Below are positions 1 to 14,357 of a DNA stretch of 64,000 bases, one piece after another. The position numbers and the translations under genes are program-made. The stretch is from assembly GCF_004564075.1 (NCBI RefSeq), contig NZ_CP038256.1, forward strand, positions 1,922,001-1,986,000, given 5' to 3'. Numbering within the stretch: the stretch's first letter is position 1; every line of letters begins with the position of its first letter. The notes under the pieces are model-generated. The model saw only the letters and a program-made list of their open reading frames with translations. It was not told the origin of the DNA and ran no database searches. This DNA comes from Microbacterium sediminis (GTDB lineage Bacteria > Actinomycetota > Actinomycetes > Actinomycetales > Microbacteriaceae).

Positions 1-438
1 GGCGGCGGACTTGAGCCGCAGCTGCTCGGACTGACCGTGCACGACCACCAGGTGCTCGGCGAGGTCGGCCAGCACGCCGGCGGGCGCGGTGCGTCCCCCG
101 ACCGCGGCGCGGCTGCGCCCCTCGCTCGACAGGGTGCGCGCGAGGTACAGCTCGGCGCGGTCGCCGCCGATCGGCTCGAGGTCTCCCCCGGCCTCGCGCA
201 CGCGATCGGCCACCGCCCCGTCCTCGGGAACGATCCACACGCCCTCGACCGACGCCTGCGGCGCGCCGGCGCGCACGGCCCCGGAATCGGCGCGGGCGCC
301 GAGCAGCAGGCCGAGGCCCGTCACCACCATGGTCTTGCCCGCGCCGGTCTCGCCGGTCACGGCGGTGAAGCCCGGGCCGAACGGCAGGGTCGCCTCGGCG
401 ATGACGCCGAGATCGCGCAGGCGCATCTCCTCGATCAC
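1..438 (-). CDS. recN: DNA repair ATPase RecN, N-terminal part (cut by window edge)
   Basis: This is the first 146 residues of RecN, an SMC-like ATPase used in double-strand break repair. A Walker A motif GETGAGKT sits at about residues 29-36 inside the usual opening (MIEEMRLRDLGVI). The GTG start at 438 overlaps the nadK stop by four bases (GTGA), which implies translational coupling. The coiled coil, signature motif and Walker B lie beyond position 1. The order nadK-recN is the usual actinobacterial one. The family call is secure; the rest of the gene cannot be judged here. Confidence 0.95.
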   Translation of the reverse strand, partial: MIEEMRLRDLGVIAEATLPFGPGFTAVTGETGAGKTMVVTGLGLLLGARADSGAVRAGAPQASVEGVWIVPEDGAVADRVREAGGDLEPIGGDRAELYLARTLSSEGRSRAAVGGRTAPAGVLADLAEHLVVVHGQSEQLRLKSAA

Positions 439-1394
439 GCGTCGCCTCCCGACAGCGGCAGGATGCTCACCGCATCGGTCATCATCGTGCCGGTGGGGCC
501 GCGCCACCCGTGCACGGGCAGCTGGAACTTCCGCACGAGCCGATCGGTGAACACCGCCGGGTGCAGCCGCGCGAGCCGCACGGGCTTCTCGGCACGGCGC
601 ACGGTGACGCGCGCGCCGGCCGGCAGGGGGTGGGAGCGGCGACCGTCGCACCACAGCACGCCGCTGCCGGCGATGCCGCCCTTCACCTCGAGCGCCACCG
701 CGTGCTCGGGGCCGACGACCAGCGGGCGCGAGAACAGCGCGTGCGCCGAGACGGGCACCACCGCGATCGCCTGCACCGACGGCCAGATGACCGGTCCGCC
801 CGCCGAGAACCCGTAGGCCGTGGAGCCGGTCGGGGTCGCGATCACGCAGCCGTCGGCGCCGAAGCTCGACAGGGGCCGACCGTCGATCTCGAGCACGAGC
901 TCGATCATGCGACCCGGCATGTCCTTCTCGACCGACGCCTCGTTCAGCGCCCACGTCTCGTACACGACCTCGCCGAGGCGATCGCGCACCTTGACCGAGA
1001 GGGCCAGGCGCTCCTCGACCTCGTACTCCCCCGCGATCGCGCGGCGGACGGCCTCGTCCATGTCGTCGCGCTCGATCTCGGCGAGGAAGCCCACGTGGCC
1101 CATGTTGATCCCGAGCACCGGCGCGGTGCCCTCGCGCACAAGCTCCGCCGCCCGCAGGATCGTGCCGTCGCCGCCGAGCACGATCGCGAGGTCGACGTCG
1201 TCGAGCGGAACATCGTGATCCAGCAGCGGCACGTCGGCGAGCGCGGGGGCGACGGCGGCGAGCTCGGCGCGGTCCTCGGGGTGCAGGATGGGTACGGCGC
1301 CACCGCGGCGCAGCGCGCCGACGATCCGCAGCGCCGCTTCGACGGTGTCGTCGCGGTGGGCGTGCGCGACCACCAGGATCCTGCGCTGCGTCAT
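435..1394 (-). CDS. nadK: NAD kinase
   Basis: The product is 319 residues and phosphorylates NAD to NADP in the cytoplasm. It shows the GGDGT nucleotide-binding motif (LGGDGTILRAAEL), the NEASVEKDMPGR segment and the glycine-rich GSTAYGFSAGGPVIWP motif typical of the family. I chose the ATG at 1394 (MTQRRILVV) because it is preceded by GGGGAGGA. An in-frame ATG at 1415 would add seven residues and has GGAGGGG too close in front of it. The frame stays open far upstream into tlyA, but that part reads as non-coding. It overlaps recN by 4 bp. Confidence 0.95.
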   Translation of the reverse strand: MTQRRILVVAHAHRDDTVEAALRIVGALRRGGAVPILHPEDRAELAAVAPALADVPLLDHDVPLDDVDLAIVLGGDGTILRAAELVREGTAPVLGINMGHVGFLAEIERDDMDEAVRRAIAGEYEVEERLALSVKVRDRLGEVVYETWALNEASVEKDMPGRMIELVLEIDGRPLSSFGADGCVIATPTGSTAYGFSAGGPVIWPSVQAIAVVPVSAHALFSRPLVVGPEHAVALEVKGGIAGSGVLWCDGRRSHPLPAGARVTVRRAEKPVRLARLHPAVFTDRLVRKFQLPVHGWRGPTGTMMTDAVSILPLSGGDA

Positions 1395-1455
1395 GGTCCT
1401 CCCCGCGTCCGACATCCCCTCCATTCTGTCGGAATCGGCGCCGGGCGGCCCGCCA

Positions 1456-1496
1456 TCCACAGGCGGTTCGCGCCGCAGAGCCGTTTCCACAGGCGG
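1456..1496. repeat. direct repeat resembling DnaA-type boxes
   Basis: The 11-mer TCCACAGGCGG occurs at 1456-1466 and again at 1486-1496, 30 bp apart, in the 110 bp between tlyA and nadK. The second copy is preceded by TT (TTTCCACAG), which resembles an actinobacterial DnaA box (TTNTCCACA). No other boxes, AT-rich region or dnaA/dnaN genes are nearby, so an origin is not supported. Chance similarity or a regulatory site for nadK are both possible. Confidence 0.3.
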
Positions 1497-1504
1497 GCGC
1501 GATC

Positions 1505-2296
1505 TCAGGACGCGGCGCGCGCGATCTCCTCGGCCCATCGATCCGGCGTGGATCCGCGGCCGGGCGCGAGGTGCACGAGCAGCTCCCGATTGCCGCGTGT
1601 GCCCGGCAGCGGCGACGGCAGCACGCCGAGGCACCCCAGCCCGACATCGTGAGCCGCCCAGAGGACGTCGGTGGCGGCCGTGATCCGCAGGCCCGGGTCG
1701 ACGACGATCCCCTCGCGGATGCCGGTGCGCCCCACCTCGAACTGCGGCTTCACGAGCAGCACGATGTCGGCGTCCTCCCGCGCCACGGCGGCGACGGCCG
1801 GCAGCACGTGCGCGAGCGAGATGAACGACAGGTCCCCGGTGACGACCGCCGGCGGCTCCGTCACGCCGCTGGCCGCGGCGAGGCTCTCGGGCGTCATGTA
1901 GCGCACGTTGAAGCCCTCGACCGCGCGCACCTCGGGGTCGGCGGCGACCTCGGCGGCGAGCTGATCGTGGCCGACGTCGACGGCGATCACCGGGCGCGCG
2001 CCGCGCTCGCGCAGCACCTGCGTGAAGCCGCCCGTGGAGGCTCCCATGTCGAGGGCGACGCGATCGGCCACGACGATGCCGAATCCGTCGAGCGCGGCGA
2101 GCAGCTTGTGGGCGCCGCGGCTGACGTAGTGGTCGGTGGCGACGTCGATGCTCGCCTCGTCGGCCACGCGGGTCGCGGCCTTCGTGATCACGGCGCCGTC
2201 GACCGCGACGCGCCCCTCGGCGATGAGCGCGGCCGCGTGAGTGCGCGAGCGCGCCAGTCCGCGCGCGGCGAGAGCGGCGTCGAGCCGCTGGCTCAT
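1505..2296 (-). CDS. tlyA: TlyA family rRNA 2'-O-methyltransferase
   Basis: The product is 263 residues. An N-terminal S4 RNA-binding domain (about residues 1-60, MSQRLDAALAARGLARSRT) is followed by an FtsJ/RrmJ-like methyltransferase domain with the SAM motif DMGASTGGFT and the conserved VSRGAHKL region. In mycobacteria TlyA methylates 16S and 23S rRNA riboses and its loss gives capreomycin resistance; that exact activity is inferred here. The start ATG overlaps the preceding small gene's stop (ATGA), and the HAD-small ORF-tlyA-nadK-recN order is the conserved actinobacterial arrangement. Confidence 0.93.
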   Translation of the reverse strand: MSQRLDAALAARGLARSRTHAAALIAEGRVAVDGAVITKAATRVADEASIDVATDHYVSRGAHKLLAALDGFGIVVADRVALDMGASTGGFTQVLRERGARPVIAVDVGHDQLAAEVAADPEVRAVEGFNVRYMTPESLAAASGVTEPPAVVTGDLSFISLAHVLPAVAAVAREDADIVLLVKPQFEVGRTGIREGIVVDPGLRITAATDVLWAAHDVGLGCLGVLPSPLPGTRGNRELLVHLAPGRGSTPDRWAEEIARAAS

Positions 2297-2451
2297 TCGC
2301 GCGGCTCGGCCGGCGCCTGCTCGAGGCGCCGCGCGAGCTCGTCGTGGAGGCTCGCGTAGGCGGCCGCGCGGCTCGCGAGCGGCTGGCCCTCGATCACGCG
2401 CACGCGGCTGACGAGGCCGTCGCCCGTCTGATCCTCGGTCGTCTCGCTCAC
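2293..2451 (-). CDS. small conserved hypothetical protein between HAD phosphatase and tlyA
   Basis: A 52-residue ORF starting at GTG 2451 and ending in an ATGA overlap with tlyA. The sequence is hydrophilic and probably helical (VSRVRVIEGQPLASRAAAYASL then a charged ARRLEQAPAEPRE tail), with no signal peptide or metal motif. I do not recognise a named domain. A small ORF in the same slot is also present, from memory, in Mycobacterium (Rv1693), so the position, length and overlap argue that it is a real, translationally coupled gene. Function is unknown. Confidence 0.7.
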   Translation of the reverse strand: MSETTEDQTGDGLVSRVRVIEGQPLASRAAAYASLHDELARRLEQAPAEPRE

Positions 2452-2485
2452 GGTTCCAGGGTACGCGGGGCGCCGCTCGCTCGCG

Positions 2486-3526
2486 TCAGCGGCGGGCGGT
2501 GTGGAACGGATCCGCGTAGAGACGCTCGGGCACGCGGAAGCCGAAGATCTGCCGGCCGGTCGCCCAGATCGCGTGGGCGGCGGCGCGGAGCAGGTCGATG
2601 TCGCTGCCCTCGGAGACGATCTCGACATCCGGCCCGGCGATCCGCACGGCCGCGTCGCGCACGGTCGTCACATCGCGCTTGTGCGTGACCACCGGATACG
2701 GCTCGAAGAGCTCGCGCAGGTCGCTCAGGATGTACGTCGGGCGCGAGTGGGCCGGCGCGGCGAGGATGTGCTTGGGCCGGTCGATCCCGGTGAGCACCAC
2801 CGCCGAGTCGATGCCGGCGGCCTGGGCGCCCTGGATGTCGGTGTCGAGCCGGTCGCCGAGGAACAGCGGTCGGTTCGCCCCGAACCGCGCCACCGCGGTG
2901 TGGAAGATCGGCGCCTCGGGCTTGCCCGCCACGGTCGCGAGCCGCCCGACCGCGGTGTGCACGGCCGAGACGAGGGTGCCGTTGCCCGGCGCGATCCCGC
3001 GCGCCTGCGGGATCGTCCAGTCGGTGTTGGTCGCGATCCAGGGGATCCCGCCCTCCTCCTCCGGCGTGGCCAGCGCGTACGCGGCCTCGGCGAGCTGGGT
3101 CCAGCCGACCTCGGGCGCGAAGCCCTGCACCACCGCGGCGGGCGCGTCGTCCGCGCTGCGCGTGACGACGTACCCCGCCTTCTCGAGCTCGACGACGAGC
3201 CCCTCGCCGCCGACCGCGAGGATCGTGGCGCCCGGAGCGACCTTCTCGCCGAGCAGGCGGACCGCCGCCTGCGGGCTGGTGACGACGTCCGTCGGCTGGG
3301 TGGGCAGACCGAGCGAGCTCAGGTGCGCCGCGACCGTCGCGTCGGTGCGCGAGGCGTTGTTGGTGATGTAGCCGAGCCGGCGCCCCTCGCTCGCCGCGCG
3401 GGTGAGGCTCTCGACGGCGTGCGGGATCGCGCCGGCGCCGGCGTAGATCACCCCGTCCAGATCCGCGAGAACCACATCCACGCCGTCGATCGGCGCCGGG
3501 CCGGTCTTCTTAGCGAACAGCGCCAT
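2486..3526 (-). CDS. HAD-IIA (NagD-like) sugar-phosphatase-type hydrolase
   Basis: This 346-residue HAD hydrolase has motif I DLDGVIY (nucleophile Asp about residue 22), a Thr/Asn motif II (ITNNASR), the cap domain of subclass IIA, and motif IV GDRLDTDIQGAQAAG. Relatives dephosphorylate small phosphometabolites such as glycerol phosphate or pNPP-type substrates; the physiological substrate here is not deducible. The extra C-terminal part (VTHKRDVTTVRDAAVRIAGP) is shared by actinobacterial members. I chose ATG 3526, which overlaps the upstream TPR gene's end by 17 bp; ATG 3544 is an alternative. The open frame upstream of this is a shadow of the TPR gene. Confidence 0.88.
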   Translation of the reverse strand: MALFAKKTGPAPIDGVDVVLADLDGVIYAGAGAIPHAVESLTRAASEGRRLGYITNNASRTDATVAAHLSSLGLPTQPTDVVTSPQAAVRLLGEKVAPGATILAVGGEGLVVELEKAGYVVTRSADDAPAAVVQGFAPEVGWTQLAEAAYALATPEEEGGIPWIATNTDWTIPQARGIAPGNGTLVSAVHTAVGRLATVAGKPEAPIFHTAVARFGANRPLFLGDRLDTDIQGAQAAGIDSAVVLTGIDRPKHILAAPAHSRPTYILSDLRELFEPYPVVTHKRDVTTVRDAAVRIAGPDVEIVSEGSDIDLLRAAAHAIWATGRQIFGFRVPERLYADPFHTARR

Positions 3527-5765
3527 CCTGCCCGTCTTCTCCATCCTTCGATCCGTCGGTTTCGGTGTCGTCGTCGGCCGCGTCGTCATCGCCGAGCAGG
3601 CCCGCCTCGGCGAGGATCTCGGCGACCTCGTCCTCGATCGTGACGTCGACGAACGCGTCCGCGTCGGCGTCGGCCTCCGGGGCCTCAGCCTCCTCGTCGG
3701 GCTGCGCGTCGTCCTCGTCCGGCTGGGCGTCGTCCTCGTCGGGGGCATCGTCCGCCGCGACGTCGGCGGCGTCTTCCGACTCCGTCTCACGCGGCTCGTT
3801 CCCGGCGCTCTCGATCTCGGTCGCGTCCTCGGCGGAGGCCGCGTCATCGTCAGACGCCTCGTCGTGGGCCGACTCACCGTCGTACGCCAGCTCATCGTCG
3901 TCGGCCGACTCATCGTCGTCGGCCGACTCATCGTCGCGGTCCGGGGCCTCGTCGAACTCGATCTCCTCGACCTCGTCGACCTCGAGCTCATCGCCCTCGG
4001 CGAGGCGCTGATCGATCGCCTCGGCGGCGATATCGGCCCGGCGGTACCACTCGGCGGCCTCGTCGTCTCGACCGAGATCCTCGAGCACGGCCGCGCGCGC
4101 GGCGAAGATGCCGGGGCTCCACGGGAACGCCTGGTCGGGGTCGACCTCGGCGATGTCGAGCTCGGCGAGAGCCAGCTCCGTCTGGCCCAGGTCGAGGCGC
4201 GCGCCCGACATGGCGATCGCCAGCTCGACCCGCTGCTCGACCGACAGCTCCTCGCGATCGGCCGCACGGCCCTCCTCGAGGGCCTTCTCCGGGCGACCGA
4301 CGCCGCGCTCGCTGTCGACGATCATGGCGACGTGGTCGTTGCGGCCGGTGATGCGACGCAGCGTGCGCAGCTCGCGCAGCGCGAGAGCGAAGTCGCCCGT
4401 CGCGTAGGCCGTGACCGCGAGGGTCTCGCGCGCCAGGGCGACGCGGCCGGCATGGCGCACCGCCGCGAGGGCATGCTCGTGGGCCAGAGCCGGGTCGTCG
4501 TCGATGAGGCGCGCCGCCATCACGATGTGGCGGGCCACGCGATCGGCGTTCTCCTTGCTCAGGGTCTTGAGCTCGTTCTGCTGGCCGCGCAGGTCCTTCG
4601 GCGTGACGTCGTCGGGCAGGAAGGGATCGGGGATGCGCGGGGCACGGTCCTCGTCGCGGTCCTGACGCGGACCCGTCGCGCGCTCGGGACGATCCTCCCA
4701 GCGGCGCGGCGCGGAGCCGCGGTCGCCGCGGGCGTCGAAGCCCCGACCGCCGCGGTCGAACCCGCGATCGCCGTCGCGACGGGGTCGATCGGCGCGCGGG
4801 CGGTCGCCGGAAGGCCGGCCACCCGAACGCCCCTCCTCGAAGCGACGGGGCCGATCGCCCTCATCGCGACGCGGGCGGAAGCCCTCCTGGCGGGGACGGT
4901 AGCCCTCCCCCTCGCGCCGGGGGCGGTCGCCCTCGTCGCGGCGCGGGCGGAAGCCCTCGCGATCCTGACGCGGACGGTAGCCCTCACCCTCCTGACGCGG
5001 ACGATAGCCGTCGCGGCTGTCGCGGGGGCGGTAGCCATCGCCGTCGCGACGGGGCCGATCGCCGTCCTCGCGACGGGGCCGGAAGCCCTCGCGATCCTGC
5101 CGCGGACGGAAGCCCCCGCCCTCCGGACGCGGACGGAACCCACCGCGATCCTCGCGGGGACGGTACCCCTCACCGTCGCGACGCGGACGATCCCCCTCGT
5201 CGCGGCGCGGGCGGAATCCCTCGCGATCCTGGCGCGGGCGGAATCCCTCGCGATCCTGACGCGGGCGGAAGCCCTCGCCCTCACGACGCGGACCGTAACC
5301 ACCGCGATCCTCGCGGGGACGGTAGCCCTCGCCCTCACGGCGAGGGCGATCGCCGTCCTCCCGACGCGGACGGAAGCCCTCGCGCGGACGATACCCGTCA
5401 CCGTCGCGACGCGGCCGCTCGCCGTCCTCACGACGGGGGCGGAAGCCCTCGCGATCCTGACGCGGGCGGTACCCGTCGCCCTCGCGGCGCGGACGCTCGG
5501 CCTCGTCGCGGCGCGGGCGGTACCCGTCGCGGTCCTGACGGGGACGGTAGCCGTCGCGGTCGTCACGCCGGGGCGCGCCGCCCTGCCGAGGTGCGTCGCC
5601 CTGACGGCGAGCCGGGCGCTCGTCGCGTCGGCCGGCGTCGTCGCGGCGCGCGTAGCCGCCACGATCGCCTGCGCCGTCGCGACGCGGTCCATTCTGCGGT
5701 GAGCGACGGGGGCCGTCCTTGCGGTCGCGCGAAGCGCGCTCGTCACGTTCGGAATCGTCAGCCAT
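3510..5765 (-). CDS. TPR-containing protein with long arginine-rich repeat region and acidic tail
   Basis: A 751-residue protein with three parts. Residues 1-375 are disordered and very basic, with 20 exact copies of G-(Y/F)-R-P-R between residues 72 and 300, embedded in RPRRDG/QDRE-type spacers. Residues about 395-588 are helical, TPR-like (LAHEHALAAVRHAG, ALRELRTLRRITG, LAELDIAEVDPDQAFPW) and form the conserved core. Residues 589-751 are strongly acidic (runs of D and E). The core is related to the TPR protein that sits beside the HAD phosphatase in other actinobacteria. RGG/RPR-rich tails often bind nucleic acid, but a role in RNA or ribosome biology is inference. ATG 5765 has an AGGACAGGA sequence upstream. 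Confidence 0.85.
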   Translation of the reverse strand: MADDSERDERASRDRKDGPRRSPQNGPRRDGAGDRGGYARRDDAGRRDERPARRQGDAPRQGGAPRRDDRDGYRPRQDRDGYRPRRDEAERPRREGDGYRPRQDREGFRPRREDGERPRRDGDGYRPREGFRPRREDGDRPRREGEGYRPREDRGGYGPRREGEGFRPRQDREGFRPRQDREGFRPRRDEGDRPRRDGEGYRPREDRGGFRPRPEGGGFRPRQDREGFRPRREDGDRPRRDGDGYRPRDSRDGYRPRQEGEGYRPRQDREGFRPRRDEGDRPRREGEGYRPRQEGFRPRRDEGDRPRRFEEGRSGGRPSGDRPRADRPRRDGDRGFDRGGRGFDARGDRGSAPRRWEDRPERATGPRQDRDEDRAPRIPDPFLPDDVTPKDLRGQQNELKTLSKENADRVARHIVMAARLIDDDPALAHEHALAAVRHAGRVALARETLAVTAYATGDFALALRELRTLRRITGRNDHVAMIVDSERGVGRPEKALEEGRAADREELSVEQRVELAIAMSGARLDLGQTELALAELDIAEVDPDQAFPWSPGIFAARAAVLEDLGRDDEAAEWYRRADIAAEAIDQRLAEGDELEVDEVEEIEFDEAPDRDDESADDDESADDDELAYDGESAHDEASDDDAASAEDATEIESAGNEPRETESEDAADVAADDAPDEDDAQPDEDDAQPDEEAEAPEADADADAFVDVTIEDEVAEILAEAGLLGDDDAADDDTETDGSKDGEDGQDGAVR
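4866..5552 (-). repeat. coding tandem repeat array (G-Y/F-R-P-R units)
   Basis: This is the DNA behind the repeat region of the TPR protein. Units of roughly 24-60 bp recur with high nucleotide identity, for example the plus-strand string CCCTCGCGATCCTG, which recurs several times. The array stays in frame throughout, so it is a coding repeat, not a CRISPR. Unit number probably varies between strains through slippage or recombination, and assembly collapse is possible here. Confidence 0.85.
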
Positions 5766-5833
5766 GGTCCTGTCCTCATCTACGGCGTCTCGTGCACCGT
5801 ACCGCTATTGGATTGTGAAGTGTCGTGTAAACG

Positions 5834-5867
5834 ACGAAAGGCCGCCCTGCGTTGGGCGGCCTTTCGT
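5834..5867 (-). terminator. rRNA operon terminator hairpin
   Basis: A perfect 14-bp inverted repeat (5834-5847 and 5854-5867) with a six-base loop lies directly after the 5S gene and before the TPR gene. The stem core is GGCCGCCC/GGGCGGCC flanked by AAA/TTT. There is no long T tract, as is usual in actinobacteria, but position and stem strength make it the obvious end of the rrn transcript. Confidence 0.9.
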
Positions 5868-5875
5868 GAAGTGGT

Positions 5876-5994
5876 GTCCGGCGGTGTCCTACTCTCCCAC
5901 AAGGTCCCCCTTGCAGTACCATCGGCGCTGAGAGGCTTAGCTTCCGGGTTCGGAATGTGACCGGGCGTTTCCCTCTCGCTATGACCGCCGAAAC
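5876..5994 (-). rRNA. rrf: 5S ribosomal RNA
   Basis: About 119 nt. On the minus strand it begins GTTTCGGCGGTCATAGCG and ends AGGACACCGCCGGAC; the two ends are complementary (GGCGGT/ACCGCC), forming helix I. The internal segment CGAACCCGGAAGCTAAGC is the classic conserved 5S core. It is the last gene of the rrs-rrl-rrf operon. End positions are accurate to within a few bases. Confidence 0.96.
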
Positions 5995-6095
5995 TCTTTC
6001 GATGTTTCAGCACATCAACACGATTCGTGTTGGTGTGGTTGCCCGTACATCGGGAACCACATAGTGGACGCGAGTTATCTCTCGGAAAGAAGAAG
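5995..6095 (-). other. 23S-5S spacer with 3' arm of the 23S processing stem
   Basis: A 101-bp spacer without a tRNA. The segment at 6063-6074 (AGTGGACGCGAG on the plus strand) is an exact inverted match to 9250-9261 in the 16S-23S spacer, and AAAGAAG at 6086-6092 matches CTTCTTT at 9237-9243. Together these bracket the 23S gene and would form the long precursor stem cut by RNase III. Confidence 0.85.
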
Positions 6096-11083
<4,988 letters not shown>

Positions 11084-11317
11084 AAACGAAAGCCACAACA
11101 CGACCGGGAAAACGATCACTGCTGCAGCGAGTTCAATCATGACCAAAAAAGGATGTCAAAACTGACTTCCAAAAATTGATCCAAAGGAATCTCACGACTG
11201 ACCAAAGTCAGCCGACGAGGTTATTTGGCATTTGACAAGTGCACGCTGTTGAGTTCTCAAGGATCGGACGCACCCAGCCCCACGACTCCCGCCGTGGCCC
11301 TCCGGGGCAACTTCACT
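11084..11317 (-). other. rrn leader RNA with antitermination and 16S processing elements
   Basis: The transcribed leader holds TTGAGAACTCAACAG (11246-11260, minus strand), matching from memory the NusA/boxA-type motif of mycobacterial rRNA leaders. It also holds TGTCAAATG (11229-11237, minus strand), which pairs with CATTTGACA after the 16S gene and would seal the 16S precursor stem. The rest is AT-richer than its surroundings and has no credible coding content. Confidence 0.8.
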
Positions 11318-11345
11318 ATCTTATCTCTCTCTCCCGACTTGTCAA
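11318..11345 (-). promoter_or_regulatory. rrn promoter proximal to 16S (P3)
   Basis: On the minus strand TTGACA (11345-11340), a 16-bp spacer and TAAGAT (11323-11318). The -35 is a perfect consensus and the -10 is a 4/6 match. It is the nearest of three tandem promoters to rrs. Confidence 0.82.
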
Positions 11346-11393
11346 ACCGACACGCTGTGTCGCTCGGACCGTCTCTCGGGAGTGAGAAGCCCC

Positions 11394-11422
11394 ATCCTAG
11401 GTCTCTCGACCGCGCAGCTCAA
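11394..11422 (-). promoter_or_regulatory. rrn promoter, middle (P2)
   Basis: On the minus strand TTGAGC (11422-11417), a 17-bp spacer and TAGGAT (11399-11394). Spacing is ideal for the housekeeping sigma factor. Confidence 0.75.
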
Positions 11423-11505
11423 GAGCCGCTCTTCAGAAGGGGTGTCGCTTGCTTGGGGTGGGAACCTTCCGGCTCAACCTCACCGCTTGGCGGCGACAAG
11501 GGAAT

Positions 11506-11534
11506 ACATTACGCGGATCGCGGGGCCTCGGCAA
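11506..11534 (-). promoter_or_regulatory. rrn promoter, distal (P1)
   Basis: On the minus strand TTGCCG (11534-11529), a 17-bp spacer and TAATGT (11511-11506). It lies 52 bp past the tyrS stop codon. The stretch 11346-11586 holds only these promoter elements and the tyrS tail; no gene is visible there. Confidence 0.75.
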
Positions 11535-11586
11535 ATCGGGGCGGCGTGACGGCGTGTCGCGCGCGATCCCGGGCCGCGGACCGCCG

Positions 11587-12888
11587 TCAGCCCGCGACGA
11601 AGATGCCCGCGAGCGCCTTCTTGCCGCGGCGGAGAACCGACACTCCCCCGGGCAGGCCGCCCGTGATCGTCGCGTCCTCCGACTCGACCTTGGCGCCGTC
11701 GAGGGTCACGCCGCCCTGGGCGATCGCCCGGCGCGCCTCCGACAGCGACGCGACGAGGCCCGTCTCGACGAGCGCCTGCAGCACGGGCGTGCCGGGGACG
11801 AGCGTCGCGTTCGGCAGCTCCCGCAGGGCCGAGGCGAGCGTGCCGGCGTCGAGTGCCGCGAGATCGCCCTTGCCGAACAGTGCCTCCGACGCGGCGATCG
11901 CCTTCTCGGCCGCGTCGATGCCGTGCACGGTCGCGGTCACCTCGAGCGCCAGGCGCTTCTGCGCCGCCCGCCGGAACGGCTCGGTCTCGACCTGCTGCGC
12001 GAGCTCCTCGATCTCGGCGCGCGTGAGGAACGTGAACACCTTCAGCAGCGTCACGACGATCGCGTCGTCGGCATTGAGCCAGAACTGATACATCGCGTAC
12101 GGGCTGCACATCTCGGCGTCGAGCCAGATCGCGTTGCCCTCGCTCTTGCCGAACTTCTTGCCGTCGGCGTCGGTGATGAGCGGGGTGCCGATCGCGTGCA
12201 CCGAGGTCCCCTCGACGCGATGGACGAGGTCGGTGCCGCTCGTGAGGTTGCCCCACTGGTCGGATCCGCCGGTCTGCAGCACGCACCCGTACTCGCGGTA
12301 CAGCTGCAGGAAGTCCATGCCCTGGAGGATCTGGTAGCTGAACTCGGTGTAGCTGATCCCCGTCTCCGAGTTGAGCCGCGCGCTCACCGAGTCCTTCTTG
12401 AGCATCGTGCCCACGCGGAAGTGCTTGCCGATGTCGCGGAGGAAGTCGATCGCGCTCATCGGCGCGGTCCAGTCGAGGTTGTTCACGATCCGCGCGGCGT
12501 TCTCGCCCTCGAAGCTGAGGAAGCGCTCGACCTGGGTGCGCAGGCGCGCCACCCATCCCGCCACCGTCTCGGCGTCGTTGAGGGTGCGCTCAGCCGTCGG
12601 CTTGGGATCGCCGATCAGACCGGTGGCGCCGCCCACGAGCCCGAGCGGACGGTGCCCCGCGAGCTGCAGGCGGCGCATCGTCAGCAACTGGACGAGGTTG
12701 CCCAGGTGCAGGCTCGGCGCGGTGGGATCGAAGCCGCAGTAGTAGACGATCGGGTCGCCGCCGAGGAGCTCGCGCAGAGCCTCCTGGTCGGTCGACACGT
12801 GGACGAGGCCACGCCACACCAGCTCGTCGAAGACGTTCTCGAACGTCGGGTCGTTCGCCTGCACGGCGACGGGGGTCACTGCGGTCAC
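11587..12888 (-). CDS. tyrS: tyrosyl-tRNA synthetase
   Basis: A 433-residue class I synthetase charging tRNA-Tyr. The HIGH-like motif is HLGN (61-64) and the KMSKS-like motif is KFGKS (245-249); the tyrosine pocket YCGFDPTAPSLH and GGSDQWGN are clear, and the last 60 residues are an S4-like tRNA-binding domain. GTG 12888 is preferred because TAGGCT lies six bases upstream (12895-12900), fitting a leaderless transcript. argH ends 33 bp upstream, so read-through is also likely. No T-box leader is present. Confidence 0.97.
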   Translation of the reverse strand: MTAVTPVAVQANDPTFENVFDELVWRGLVHVSTDQEALRELLGGDPIVYYCGFDPTAPSLHLGNLVQLLTMRRLQLAGHRPLGLVGGATGLIGDPKPTAERTLNDAETVAGWVARLRTQVERFLSFEGENAARIVNNLDWTAPMSAIDFLRDIGKHFRVGTMLKKDSVSARLNSETGISYTEFSYQILQGMDFLQLYREYGCVLQTGGSDQWGNLTSGTDLVHRVEGTSVHAIGTPLITDADGKKFGKSEGNAIWLDAEMCSPYAMYQFWLNADDAIVVTLLKVFTFLTRAEIEELAQQVETEPFRRAAQKRLALEVTATVHGIDAAEKAIAASEALFGKGDLAALDAGTLASALRELPNATLVPGTPVLQALVETGLVASLSEARRAIAQGGVTLDGAKVESEDATITGGLPGGVSVLRRGKKALAGIFVAG

Positions 12889-12920
12889 CCGTCCAGCCTA
12901 AAGGGCCGGACGAGCCGGGA

Positions 12921-14357
<1,437 letters not shown>

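Noticed and set aside
1395..1634. Longer nadK start giving 399 residues
   Set aside because: The extra 80 residues overlap tlyA and lack similarity; a ribosome site precedes ATG 1394.
4866..5552. CRISPR-like regularly spaced repeats
   Set aside because: Repeats are in frame, vary in unit length and encode G-(Y/F)-R-P-R motifs; there are no unique spacers and no cas genes.
11225..12088. Plus-strand open frame across the rrn promoter region and tyrS 3' end
   Set aside because: It crosses three strong minus-strand promoters and the tyrS coding region, and shows no domain.
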